Shown: in pieces, positions 38,005 through 48,140 of the stretch
Position numbering within the stretch: the first letter of the stretch is position 1
Layout of the letters: each line of letters opens with the position of its first letter
DNA from: a bacterium
GTDB lineage: Bacteria; Planctomycetota; UBA1135; UBA2386
Assembly: GCA_030432695.1 (NCBI GenBank)
Contig: JAUILN010000012.1
Location: 124,001-188,000 of the forward strand
Reading direction: 5' to 3'
DNA length: 64,000 bases
Made by a program: the position numbers and the translations under genes
Notes under the pieces: model-generated
Databases searched by the model: none
Seen by the model: only the letters and a program-made list of their open reading frames with translations
What the model was told of the DNA's origin: nothing

Positions 38005-39600
38005 ATGCGAAGCCCCAGGAGAACCGCCGTCCTCACCGTGATCTTCGCGGTGCTCACGCTCCTGGCGCTCGGCATCCGTCATTGGATGAACGACACGGCG
38101 ACGCCCGACGTCGTAGCGGTCGATCCGGGCTCGGTGAACCGCGAGACATCGGCCGATCCCGCGCCCATCGCGCACGGGAGGACAGAGCGCGACACCGGTA
38201 GCCCGGCACGGCTCCTGATCGTGACGCGCGAATCCGGCGCGCCACTGTCGGGGGCGACGAGTTGGTCGATAACCGATCCGTCAGGGCAGACGCTGCCGCC
38301 GGACCTCGAGCCGATCGCGGAAGCCGACGAGTCGGGAAGGATGGTGCTGCCCGGATCGATCACCGAGTTTCCTTACCTGCTGGTACGGCATCCGACGCGC
38401 GTGCCGGTCCTGCTGCGGTCCGACGCTCTGACGCCCGATGCACCCGAACAGCGGATCGAGATGGAGGTCGCGTGCCGGGTCCACGTGACCGTCCTGCACG
38501 AGGACGGCGGGCCGATCCACGACGCGCGGGTCAAACTCTCGAGTTCGCCCCTGGATGCCGATGTAGACCTCGCCGCCGATGCCGCAGCCCATCCACTCGC
38601 GAAGCGACCGACGTGGACGGGGACCACCGATCGTCAGGGGCGCGCGGAGTTCGGTGAGTTGCCCGCCGGGCGCTACTGGCTGAATAGCTACCACGACCAC
38701 TACGCGCCGAACTCGGACGCGGACCTCGACCACAAGATCGACCTCCATGCGGAGGCACGCGCGACGCTCGTGATGAGGGACATGTACGGAGTGGCCTTCG
38801 CGTGCCCGTCGAAGGCACCGATCCGCACCGTCCATTGGCAGAACCAGCTGATGTCGCTCGACATCTCCGGACCGGTGGTCCTGCGTCTCGACCAGGTCCG
38901 GTCAGCCTTCGAGCAGCGCTTCCCCGACTGCGCCGTGTTCGTGCACCGCCCGCGGGAGGTCGACTCCGCCGCCGAAGCGCGCTGCTGGGTCCGACTCGAG
39001 GACGACACCGTCTGGACCGGCGCGAGGTCGCTACGCCCCTTTCGGGAGATCGAGGCACCGGAGTTCCTCGCGCAGGAACTCGACACCCTCTATCGATCGG
39101 TCTCGGTTCAGCTCGAATCCGCGTCCGGCGAACCCCTGGATCTGCTGGTCGGCCTGCGTCACCTCGACTCCGGGCGAGGCTTCTGGATGGACCCCGGCGA
39201 GACCGTCCCTCTTCCGTACGGCCGCTACTCCATCGGCTCGGTGAGGGTGCCTCGTACGTTCCAGAAGATGCTGGACGAGATCTCGCTGACGGTCTCAGCG
39301 ACGGAGCCAGCCACCGATCAGATACGCATCCGACTTCCCGAGGACTACGCGATCCTCAGCGTCGACCTCGAACTCCCGACCGAGGACGCCCTCGCGCCGA
39401 TCCACTTCCGAGTCCGCTCGGACCTGAAGGAGAGCTTCATGGCGATGAACTGGGTGCCGTCGCAGGGTCCGCTGCGCTTCCCCTTCAAGCCGGCGAACGT
39501 GACGATCCGCACGACGAGTGTCGGCTACGAGGATGTGGAGCGGGTGGTCGACCTCCGCGAGGAGCAGCGCATCACGCTCCGTCTGACGGAGCGGGACTGA
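38005..39600 (+). CDS. Membrane-anchored protein with regulatory-like beta-sandwich domains
   Basis: 531 residues. N-terminal anchor 7-24 (TAVLTVIFAVLTLLALGI), a linker (about 28-65) and then beta-rich domains: LLIVTRESGAPLSGATSW, VHVTVLHEDGGPIHDARVKL with GELPAGRYWLNSYHDHY, and SVQLESASGEPLDLLVGL with LPYGRYSIGSVRVP. The G-x-P-x-x-G and LPAGRY patterns are those of carboxypeptidase-regulatory-like folds, but sequence is far from the 30.8-37.8 kb group. No catalytic motif. Divergent from the sigma fusion across 216 bp, so the two may share regulation (inference). Its last 29 bp overlap the convergent zinc-ribbon gene. Confidence 0.75.
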   Translation: MRSPRRTAVLTVIFAVLTLLALGIRHWMNDTATPDVVAVDPGSVNRETSADPAPIAHGRTERDTGSPARLLIVTRESGAPLSGATSWSITDPSGQTLPPDLEPIAEADESGRMVLPGSITEFPYLLVRHPTRVPVLLRSDALTPDAPEQRIEMEVACRVHVTVLHEDGGPIHDARVKLSSSPLDADVDLAADAAAHPLAKRPTWTGTTDRQGRAEFGELPAGRYWLNSYHDHYAPNSDADLDHKIDLHAEARATLVMRDMYGVAFACPSKAPIRTVHWQNQLMSLDISGPVVLRLDQVRSAFEQRFPDCAVFVHRPREVDSAAEARCWVRLEDDTVWTGARSLRPFREIEAPEFLAQELDTLYRSVSVQLESASGEPLDLLVGLRHLDSGRGFWMDPGETVPLPYGRYSIGSVRVPRTFQKMLDEISLTVSATEPATDQIRIRLPEDYAILSVDLELPTEDALAPIHFRVRSDLKESFMAMNWVPSQGPLRFPFKPANVTIRTTSVGYEDVERVVDLREEQRITLRLTERD

Positions 39601-39867
39601 TCGTCGCCGCCGCCACCCACCCCAACGCCCGCGCCGAGCCGGTGCCGTGCAGGCGCAGCGACTGCTTCGCGAGCTCCGCCGCCCGCGACGCATCGCCGCC
39701 CAGCAACACCCGCCACCCCTCGGTCCGCAGCTCCCAGGCCTTCACCAGCACCGCGCGCCACGGGCCCTGGTCCACGCCGCAGCGGCTGCAGACGGGATCC
39801 GGCCGGCAGCGTGCGTTGCACACCGGGCAGCGCAGGGCCTCGAGTTCGGCGGCGGGAATGGCGGCGC

Positions 39868-39871
<4 letters not shown>
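39572..39871 (-). CDS. Small zinc-ribbon protein, last gene of the chaperone operon
   Basis: 99 residues from GTG 39871, which overlaps the Hsp70 stop (GTGA). Two Cys pairs, CPVC and CSRCG, in CPVCNARCRPDPVCSRCG (about 16-33) form a rubredoxin-like zinc ribbon, followed by a helical tail (GPWRAVLVKAWELRTEG, ASRAAELAKQSLRLHG) that looks like one TPR-type hairpin. The coupling to Hsp70 suggests a partner or substrate-binding role (inference). No homologue is recognised by name. Confidence 0.72.
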
Positions 39872-41648
<1,777 letters not shown>

Positions 41649-41652
<4 letters not shown>

Positions 41653-42329
41653 GATTTGCCTGCGCGTGACCTGTCTGCGCGGGCCACGATCACCTCCGCC
41701 GGCCGGACCACCTCGGGTCGCTCAGCTCCCGGAGCCTGCCGTTCGAGTCCGACGCGCCGGGTCGCGAGGACGTGGCCGTCGGGCGCGCCCGCCACTGCGG
41801 CGCCGGTGTCGACCGCGCGCATCCGCTGCGGATCGAAGCTCTCGCCGCGCGGATCGAAGGTGCGAAGACCCTGCTCCGCCAACAGCTCGCGAGCCCGCTC
41901 GACGGTCAGCGCGATGCCCTCGGTGAGGCCCTCGATCCGCCCGCGTACCGCGGCACGCGAGTTCCACCAGGGCAGACTCTCCGCCGCTTCGAGACCGGCG
42001 GTCTCGCAGCGCCGCAGCCGGTCGTGCAACTCGACGAGGCCCGCGCTCTCCGACTTCGGCGCGCTGCGCTCGGCGAGCTTGCGCCGGGCCTCGGCGAGTT
42101 CGTCGAGCGCGGTGGCGAGCCGCTCCTCCAGACGGCGGAAGGCGCGGGTCTGGGCCTGTGCCTCCTGGCGCAGCGCCAGCATCGCGCCGGTCCACGCCGC
42201 GAGGTCGGCGGGCTGGGATGCGGCATCGGCACCGCCCGCCAGCACCTCGGGCAGCTCCTCGGCCGGCCCGCGGGCCAGCCACTCCTCGACCTGCGCGAGC
42301 ACGCGCCCGCGCGCGACCTCGTCGCTCAT
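41649..42329 (-). CDS. GrpE-like nucleotide exchange factor
   Basis: 226 residues from ATG 42329. A long coiled-coil helix (about 50-95, MLALRQEAQAQTRAFRRLEE...LAEARRKLAER) is followed by helices and a small beta end: LVELHDRLRRCETAGLEAAE, VERARELLAEQGLRTFDPRG, FDPQRMRAVDTGAAV and the C-terminal VVRPAEVIVARA. That order, and a final beta-strand reading VxRPAxVxVA, match GrpE proteins, which release ADP from Hsp70. Sequence similarity is modest, but position directly before the Hsp70 gene with ATGA overlap makes the call firm. Confidence 0.85.
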
Positions 42330-42622
42330 CGTCCCCCCAGCAGTTCGAGCCAGGCCGTCGGACCGAGCGGCCGACGCGGGCGGCCGCGCAGGTCGTCGCG
42401 GCACTCGGCGAGGTTCCGGTAGGCCGGTGGCCCCATCACCCGCTCGACCGCGCGCGCCTGCAGATCGGTGGCCCGCTCCATCGCCTCACGCAGCCGCGCG
42501 AAGCCCTCGGGATCGCGCTCCGGCGGACAGGCCTTGACGCGCTCGCGGTAGCGGGCGCGCACCTCGTCGGGACTCGCGTCGGGTCCGAGCCCGAGCACCT
42601 GGAATGCCTCACCGAGTCTCAT
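42326..42622 (-). CDS. J-domain-like protein lacking a canonical HPD motif
   Basis: 98 residues from ATG 42622 (the longer frame to 43018 is antisense-like and rejected). Residues 1-60 resemble a J-domain: EAFQVLGLGPDASPDEVRAR YRERVK in helices I-II, then a loop and helix III (EGFARLREAMERATDL). Where J-domains have HPD, which activates the Hsp70 ATPase, this protein reads CPPERDPE. The J-contact may be weakened, or another residue may take over. The start overlaps the TPR gene stop and its stop overlaps the GrpE-like start, both ATGA. Confidence 0.78.
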   Translation of the reverse strand: MRLGEAFQVLGLGPDASPDEVRARYRERVKACPPERDPEGFARLREAMERATDLQARAVERVMGPPAYRNLAECRDDLRGRPRRPLGPTAWLELLGGR

Positions 42623-45069
42623 GCGTCGCGGCCCTCCTCCATGTCGAACGGCAGACCGCGCTGGCGGGGACGGTCCGGATCGCCGGCGTCGGTCTGACGG
42701 ACCTTCTTGCCACGACGTCGCGTCGCGGTCCGCTGGCTGCGTCGCAGGTCGGCGCGTAGTGCTTCGAGCACCTCGGACTCTTCGCCCGGCTCGATCGGCT
42801 CCTCGTCGTGGAACCAGAGGTTCTGCAGCAGCTCGTGGACCTCGGGGTCGCCCTCGCGGGTGGCGTGCAGGCGCGCCAGGGCCCGCGCCCGGCGGATGCG
42901 GCGGGTGTGGTTGGCCGGCGCCGTCTTGGCGTAGTGGGCCAGGAAGCGCGCCAGGCCGGGACCGTCCTGCAGGACTCCGGCGACCGCCGCGCGCTGGCCG
43001 AGTCCCTCGATCCGCCACGCCAGTGCGAGCTCGCAGACTGCGAGGAGGTCCTCACGGCCCTCCGGCAGGTTTGCATCGCGCAGCGCGATCGGATCGACGC
43101 CGGCCGGTGCGCCGTGGTCCTGCAGGTGCGCCGCGCGCAACACGCGCTGCAGCAGCACGCATTCGAGCAGACTGGCTGCCACGTTCCGACGCTGCACGCG
43201 GAAGGGCCGCCCGGCCACGAGATCGCGAACCCAGCCCCGCAGCGCCTCGGCATGCGCCGGCACCTCGACGAGTTCCTCGAGCGGGACCGTCGCCGGCGCC
43301 TCCAGCACCTCGCGCAGCGCTGCCAGCCAGGCCTGCAGCAACGGTTCGCGGGCGAACGGGCGCGACGCGATCTCCGTGAGCAATTCGAGAGTCTCCGACG
43401 CACCGGGCTCGGCGACCGCGTCGTGGAGCTGCCCCATCGCGATCCGCGCCTCGGCGCGACGCACCCGCGGATCGACCGGCGCCAGCGCGCGCGCCCGCTC
43501 GAGCGACTGCCTGGCCGCGGCGTAGTCGCCGTCGTCCTCCTGCGCGTGGGTCCGCTGCAGCCACGGCTCCGGGTCGGCAGGGCACAGGTTGGCCCACCAG
43601 TCGAGGATCCGCTCGCGATCGGCCATCGCCAGATCCTCGTCGCCGCCCGCCGCACGCAGCACCCGCTCGCAGCGCTCCGAGGTGGGCTCGACGGTCGCGA
43701 TCTGCCGCAGCAACGCGGTGTGCGGCTCCGGACTACGATCCCGTTCGCCGGTGTGCTCCTCGAGCGCCTCGTACAGCGACAGGAAGCTCACCCACACCAT
43801 CATCGCGATCTCGTCCTGCTGGGTGCCGTAGTCGCGGTCGTGGATCCAGCCTCGCTGCGCCGCCAAGGACGTCCCACGGAGGAACTCCTCGTAGGCCCGG
43901 TCGCCGAGTGCACGCCCGACGCTCCCGAGGACGGCGGGGAGGGCAGCAGCCATCGACTCGAGCGCCAGCGCCAGCGCCTTGGGCTCCAGGGCGCGCAACG
44001 ACGTGCGGCCGCGACCACCCGGCTTGCCGCGCTGCAGCCAACCCGACCAGCCGAACACCACGTCGAGCGCGCTGCTGGACATCAGGGCGAGCAGGCGCGG
44101 CTCCTCGTCGCCGTAGCGACTCAACGGCACGCCGGCCGCGTCGAGCATCCCCAAGGCGGCACCCGGACCGAATTCCTCGCCGACCCAGCGGGCGAAGCGG
44201 ATCAGCGGCCAGCCACCGAGGTCGGCGAGGCCGCGCGCGATCTCCTCGCAGAGATCGAAGTAGGTGTCGTCGGAGAGTCCGGTCTGCTCGAGTCGGGCGA
44301 CCTGCTCCAGGAGCTCGGGGATGCCGCCGACCAGGCCGCGGACCGCGCGGCGGACGGCCTTCTCGGCCGGCAGCGGCTCGGCGAGCATCGCGGCGCGCAG
44401 GGTGTCGCGGCCGGGCGCCACCGCGTCGTCGTCCTCGATGCCGGCGAGCAGCTCCAGGGCGCGGGCGTCGTCGCGGCGATGGAACGCATCGAGCGCGAGG
44501 ACGAAGCTGCGCCAGGGCTGCAGCGGCGAGCGACGGCCCACCGCGCGCAGCGCCTCGCGCAGCGCGTCGTCGAGGCGGTCCGCGGCCGCAGCGAGGAACG
44601 CCTCGCGCACCGCCACCGCGGCGGCGCGCAGCGGGTCGTCGGCGGGAAGCACCTCGGAGTCGGCGATCCAGGCCGGATCGCGGACCTCGCGGCGCAGGGT
44701 CGCGGCCAGCTCCTCGCGCCCGCCCCGGTCGGCATCGCGCCAGGCAGCGAGCAGGCCGCTGAGGTCGCCGGCGGCGTGGCGCGCGCCCTGCTCGGCGGCG
44801 GCCCAGCGCGCCGCCAGCTCGGGGAAGCGCTGCCGCGCGACCCCCACCACCTCGGCCGCCTCCTTGTGCTGCTTCTGCTCGCTCAGCTCGCGGATCCGCG
44901 CCTCGTAGGCGTCGGCCAGCAGCGCTTCCGCCTCCGGCCCGGGAGCCGACTTGGCGAGCTGCTTGGCCTCCTTGAGCGCCGACATGCTGCGGCCGGCGGC
45001 GAGCTTCTCGCGGATCGCGGCGAGCGCGTCGGAGGGGTTCTTGGGGGCTGGTTTCTTGCGGCCGGACAC
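42619..45069 (-). CDS. Large TPR-like helical protein, first gene of the chaperone operon
   Basis: 816 residues, basic N-terminus (MSGRKKPAPKNPSDALAAIR) and basic C-terminus (RRSQRTATRRRGKKVRQ); no signal peptide, so cytoplasmic. Helical throughout, with TPR-type pairs (LLADAYEARIRELSEQKQHK, AEVVGVARQRFPELAARWAA, DYAAARQSLERARALAPVDP). No enzymatic motif. ATGA overlap with the J-like gene makes it the leader of the operon. It may deliver substrates to, or be a client scaffold of, the Hsp70 (inference). I know of no named family. Confidence 0.78.
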   Translation of the reverse strand: MSGRKKPAPKNPSDALAAIREKLAAGRSMSALKEAKQLAKSAPGPEAEALLADAYEARIRELSEQKQHKEAAEVVGVARQRFPELAARWAAAEQGARHAAGDLSGLLAAWRDADRGGREELAATLRREVRDPAWIADSEVLPADDPLRAAAVAVREAFLAAAADRLDDALREALRAVGRRSPLQPWRSFVLALDAFHRRDDARALELLAGIEDDDAVAPGRDTLRAAMLAEPLPAEKAVRRAVRGLVGGIPELLEQVARLEQTGLSDDTYFDLCEEIARGLADLGGWPLIRFARWVGEEFGPGAALGMLDAAGVPLSRYGDEEPRLLALMSSSALDVVFGWSGWLQRGKPGGRGRTSLRALEPKALALALESMAAALPAVLGSVGRALGDRAYEEFLRGTSLAAQRGWIHDRDYGTQQDEIAMMVWVSFLSLYEALEEHTGERDRSPEPHTALLRQIATVEPTSERCERVLRAAGGDEDLAMADRERILDWWANLCPADPEPWLQRTHAQEDDGDYAAARQSLERARALAPVDPRVRRAEARIAMGQLHDAVAEPGASETLELLTEIASRPFAREPLLQAWLAALREVLEAPATVPLEELVEVPAHAEALRGWVRDLVAGRPFRVQRRNVAASLLECVLLQRVLRAAHLQDHGAPAGVDPIALRDANLPEGREDLLAVCELALAWRIEGLGQRAAVAGVLQDGPGLARFLAHYAKTAPANHTRRIRRARALARLHATREGDPEVHELLQNLWFHDEEPIEPGEESEVLEALRADLRRSQRTATRRRGKKVRQTDAGDPDRPRQRGLPFDMEEGRDA

Positions 45070-45127
45070 GGGCCGCGTGTTCTAGGGGTTCGCGGCGAGC
45101 ACGGCCATGCCGAGTTCGGGTTCGCGC

Positions 45128-47404
45128 TCACCAACCGCCGATGCGCAGCAGCAGCCCGTCGCTGGCCACCGCACCGCCGGAATTCGCCGCTGCGTCGAGC
45201 CCGAAGCACTGCAGGAACAGCACGTCGTCGAGCAGGGCGGGAACGTTCGGGATCGGCAGGTCGAGCGCGGCGTGGCCCGCGGGATCGGCGAGCGAGGTCG
45301 CCGAGACCTCCGCGGAGACCAGCAGGTCACAGCCGGTGAGGCCGGCGAGATCGAGCGACAGCGGCAGGCGGGCGCCACCGAAGCGGGTGTTGGAGACGCC
45401 GAACACCCAGGCGACCGGCGCGTGGGCCGGCCAGGGACCGGCTTCGAAGCGCGCCGTCCGGCCGACGCGGGGCGCCAGGAACTCCGCGCTGCGCAGCGCA
45501 GCGATTCCGGCCGTGCCGGCACAACCTCGGCCGAAGGGGATCGCGGTCGCGCGCACCACAGGCTCGAGCACCCAGGTATCGAACAGCGGCAGAGTGCTCG
45601 TGGGACCGCGGCCGCCGAACACCAGCAGTTGACCACGGCTGCCCACGAAGGTCGCCGAGGCGCCGAAACGCGGTGGGTCGAGATTGCGCAGCGGCTGACG
45701 CCGGGTCCAGCGCGCGCCGTCCCAGTCCCAGAGATCGGTGTAGGGCGTGGCGAAGCCGCCGGTCGTTCCGCCGGTCAACACCGCAACCCCGCGGTCGGAG
45801 TCGAAGGCGAACACCGGGTCGATGCGCGGCGGCGGGGATGCGGCCGTTTGGAGTCGCCGCCAGTCGATGCCGTCCCAGGCCCAGAGGTCATTGGCGGGCA
45901 GGCCGTTCACGAAGCCGCCGAACAGCAGCGTCTCGCCGCGCGCCGCGTCGAAGCACATCGCGTGGCGCATGCGCCACGGCGGCAGGGTCGCGGGCACGAT
46001 GCGTTGCCAGGCATTGCCGTCGTACTCCCAGGTCGCGCCCGCGGTGCCGGTGCCGCCGAACAGCACGACGCGGTCGCGGGCGGGGTCGTAGGCCAGGGCA
46101 TGGTCGAATACCGAGGTCGGCGCATTGGTGTTCGGCAACTGCGTCCATTGCGCTCCGTCCCAGGCCCAGAGGTCGTCATGGGCAACCCCGCCCCCCGCAT
46201 AGCCGGCGTGCATGACCACCCGGCGACGCAGGCCGTCGTAGACCATCGCGTGGTCCGAGCGCGCCGGCGGCGACACCGCGGGCTGCATTTGCCGCCAACC
46301 GCGGTAGTCCCACTCCCAGGTCTCCTGCAATCCGCCGACGGTGCCGAGCCCGCCGAAGGAGACAGCCACGTCGCGGTGCGCGTCCCAGGCGAGCCCACCG
46401 TTGATCCGCCCCACCGGCCGCTCGGTCTCGGCGACCTTCGCCCAATCGGTTCCGTCGAAGGCCCAGGTGTCGCTCGGCTGCGTGATTCCGAGGTCGCCAC
46501 CGAAGAGGATCACCTGCCCGGTCGCGTCGTCGACCGCCATACCGTGCCGCGTCCGGTGGCCGGGCGTGTGCCGGGTGAAACCGGGCCACCAGCGCGCTCC
46601 GTCCCAGCTCCACAGATCCAACTGCGGCAGCGGAGCGTCGCCGCCATACAGGACCACCCGTCCGAGTCCGGGATCGAAGCAGCACGCGAGGCTCTCCTCG
46701 ACGATCGGTCCAGCACCGGTCGAGCGATCGACCCAGTCGACGCCGTCCCACTCCCAGGTCTGCGGTAGCAGCATTCCGCTCGCCCCGTCGCCGCCGTGCA
46801 CGACCAGCACGCCGCGCGTCGGATCCGGCGCCATGCCGAGCCCGGCCAACGGCGGCGGGGAATGTGCGGGCTGGCGAAGCCGCCAATCGACCCCGTCCCA
46901 TTCCCAGGTGTCGTCGAGCGTGAGCCCCACCTCACCGCCATACAGCACGACCCGCCCGGTCGCCGCGTGCCAGGCCATCGCGTGGCGGCTCCGCGCGACG
47001 GGCGCATTCGTCGAGGTCACCTGCCGCCAGTCGTTGCCGTCCCATTCCCAGGTGTCGGCGAGTCGCCCCGCATTGCCGAGGCCGCCGAACAGGACCAGAC
47101 GATTGCGCGCCGGGTCGGGCGCCATTGCGGCGAGGACCCGCGCCGGCGGCCGATGGGCCGGCTCGCGGCGGTTCCAGCGAAAGCCGTCCCACTCCCAGGT
47201 CTCGTCGAGGCGCGAAGCACCGGCACGCGAGCCGCCGAACAGGACCACGCGACCGGTCGTGGGATCGGTGCCCATCGCCGCACCGATGCGGCCCTCGATC
47301 TCCGGCCGCGGGGTCCACTGCAGCTGGGCGGTCGCGGTCGGCAGGCCGAGCAGGAAAGCGCAGAGAAGGGTCCCGAGAATCTGGCGCGCGCAGCTCATGG
47401 GCAT
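45128..47404 (-). CDS. Secreted kelch-repeat protein with shared C-terminal module
   Basis: 758 residues from ATG 47404 (47398 is an alternative). Signal peptide about 1-27 (LGTLLCAFLLGLPTATAQ). Eleven or twelve kelch-type blades recur every 50-55 residues, each with R-x-V-L-F-G-G and then TWEWDG-x-DW (for example DTWEWDGNDW, DTWEWDGVDW, DLWAWDGAQW). The count implies two propellers or one large one. The last 95 residues (SAEFLAPRVGR to GLLLRIGGW) are not kelch but match the ends of the proteins at 1257 and 48141. Exported; probably surface binding, no catalytic site seen. It reads the same way as the chaperone operon, 58 bp upstream of it. Confidence 0.88.
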   Translation of the reverse strand: MPMSCARQILGTLLCAFLLGLPTATAQLQWTPRPEIEGRIGAAMGTDPTTGRVVLFGGSRAGASRLDETWEWDGFRWNRREPAHRPPARVLAAMAPDPARNRLVLFGGLGNAGRLADTWEWDGNDWRQVTSTNAPVARSRHAMAWHAATGRVVLYGGEVGLTLDDTWEWDGVDWRLRQPAHSPPPLAGLGMAPDPTRGVLVVHGGDGASGMLLPQTWEWDGVDWVDRSTGAGPIVEESLACCFDPGLGRVVLYGGDAPLPQLDLWSWDGARWWPGFTRHTPGHRTRHGMAVDDATGQVILFGGDLGITQPSDTWAFDGTDWAKVAETERPVGRINGGLAWDAHRDVAVSFGGLGTVGGLQETWEWDYRGWRQMQPAVSPPARSDHAMVYDGLRRRVVMHAGYAGGGVAHDDLWAWDGAQWTQLPNTNAPTSVFDHALAYDPARDRVVLFGGTGTAGATWEYDGNAWQRIVPATLPPWRMRHAMCFDAARGETLLFGGFVNGLPANDLWAWDGIDWRRLQTAASPPPRIDPVFAFDSDRGVAVLTGGTTGGFATPYTDLWDWDGARWTRRQPLRNLDPPRFGASATFVGSRGQLLVFGGRGPTSTLPLFDTWVLEPVVRATAIPFGRGCAGTAGIAALRSAEFLAPRVGRTARFEAGPWPAHAPVAWVFGVSNTRFGGARLPLSLDLAGLTGCDLLVSAEVSATSLADPAGHAALDLPIPNVPALLDDVLFLQCFGLDAAANSGGAVASDGLLLRIGGW

Positions 47405-47525
47405 CGAGTGTAGGCTTTCGGGAAGAGGGTGAGCGCGGGTCCGGAAGAGCGGGCGTCGGACCGGCCTGGCACGGTTCCGGAATTCCATGGCCGGATCCCG
47501 GCGGTCCCGGCGTGCTGCCGTGGAC

Positions 47526-48122
47526 ATGACCAGCGAGACCCGAAACCTGTACCTGGAACACCGGATCGAGCGGCTGGAGCTCAGCTGCCGACGGTCCCGA
47601 CGCTTCGCCGCCACCGCCGCCCTGGCCCTCGCCGTGGTCGCGACCGGCGCGTGGACCGGCCACCTCGAGCCCGTGGACGAACTGGTGGCCCGCAAGATCA
47701 CCCTGATCGACGCCGAGGGCGTCGTCCGCGGCGAGTGGACCTGCTCCGCGCAGGACGAGCCGATGCTGCGGATGCGCAACGACGCCGGCGTCCAGCGCAT
47801 CGGCATCGGCGTGAAGCGGGACACCGCGCTGGTGCTGCTCACCGACCTCGAGGGTCGGAGCCGACTCGCGCTCAGCACCGACGCCGGTGGCAATCCGCAG
47901 GGCCTGTGGTTCGACCATGCCGAACGGCCACGGATCCACCTCACGGTCGCCGGAGCAGGGGGCGATCCGAACCTGCGCCTTACCGACGCGCGAGGCCTCA
48001 CTCCGGTCGGCATGGGCCTGATGCCCGATGGCACTCCCTGGCTGCGACCGAGCCGGGACCACCAGGGCGGGACCTGGGGCCGACCGACCGAGGGTGGCGA
48101 GACCCGTGACGCCCGCGACTGA
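47526..48122 (+). CDS. Single-pass membrane protein of unknown function
   Basis: 198 residues from ATG 47526. A short helical head (NLYLEHRIERLELSCRRSRR) precedes one membrane helix (about 28-46, FAATAALALAVVATGAW). The outer part has repeated strand pairs such as ITLIDAEGVVRGEW, MRNDAGVQRIGIGVKRDTAL, LTDLEGRSRLALSTDAGG and LTDARGLTPVGMGLMPDG, that is, L-x-D-x-x-G-x-x-R units resembling a small beta solenoid. No family name recognised. It is 18 bp upstream of the large secreted protein at 48141 in the same direction, so they are probably co-transcribed. Confidence 0.7.
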   Translation: MTSETRNLYLEHRIERLELSCRRSRRFAATAALALAVVATGAWTGHLEPVDELVARKITLIDAEGVVRGEWTCSAQDEPMLRMRNDAGVQRIGIGVKRDTALVLLTDLEGRSRLALSTDAGGNPQGLWFDHAERPRIHLTVAGAGGDPNLRLTDARGLTPVGMGLMPDGTPWLRPSRDHQGGTWGRPTEGGETRDARD

Positions 48123-48140
48123 CCAGCACAGCAGACCGAG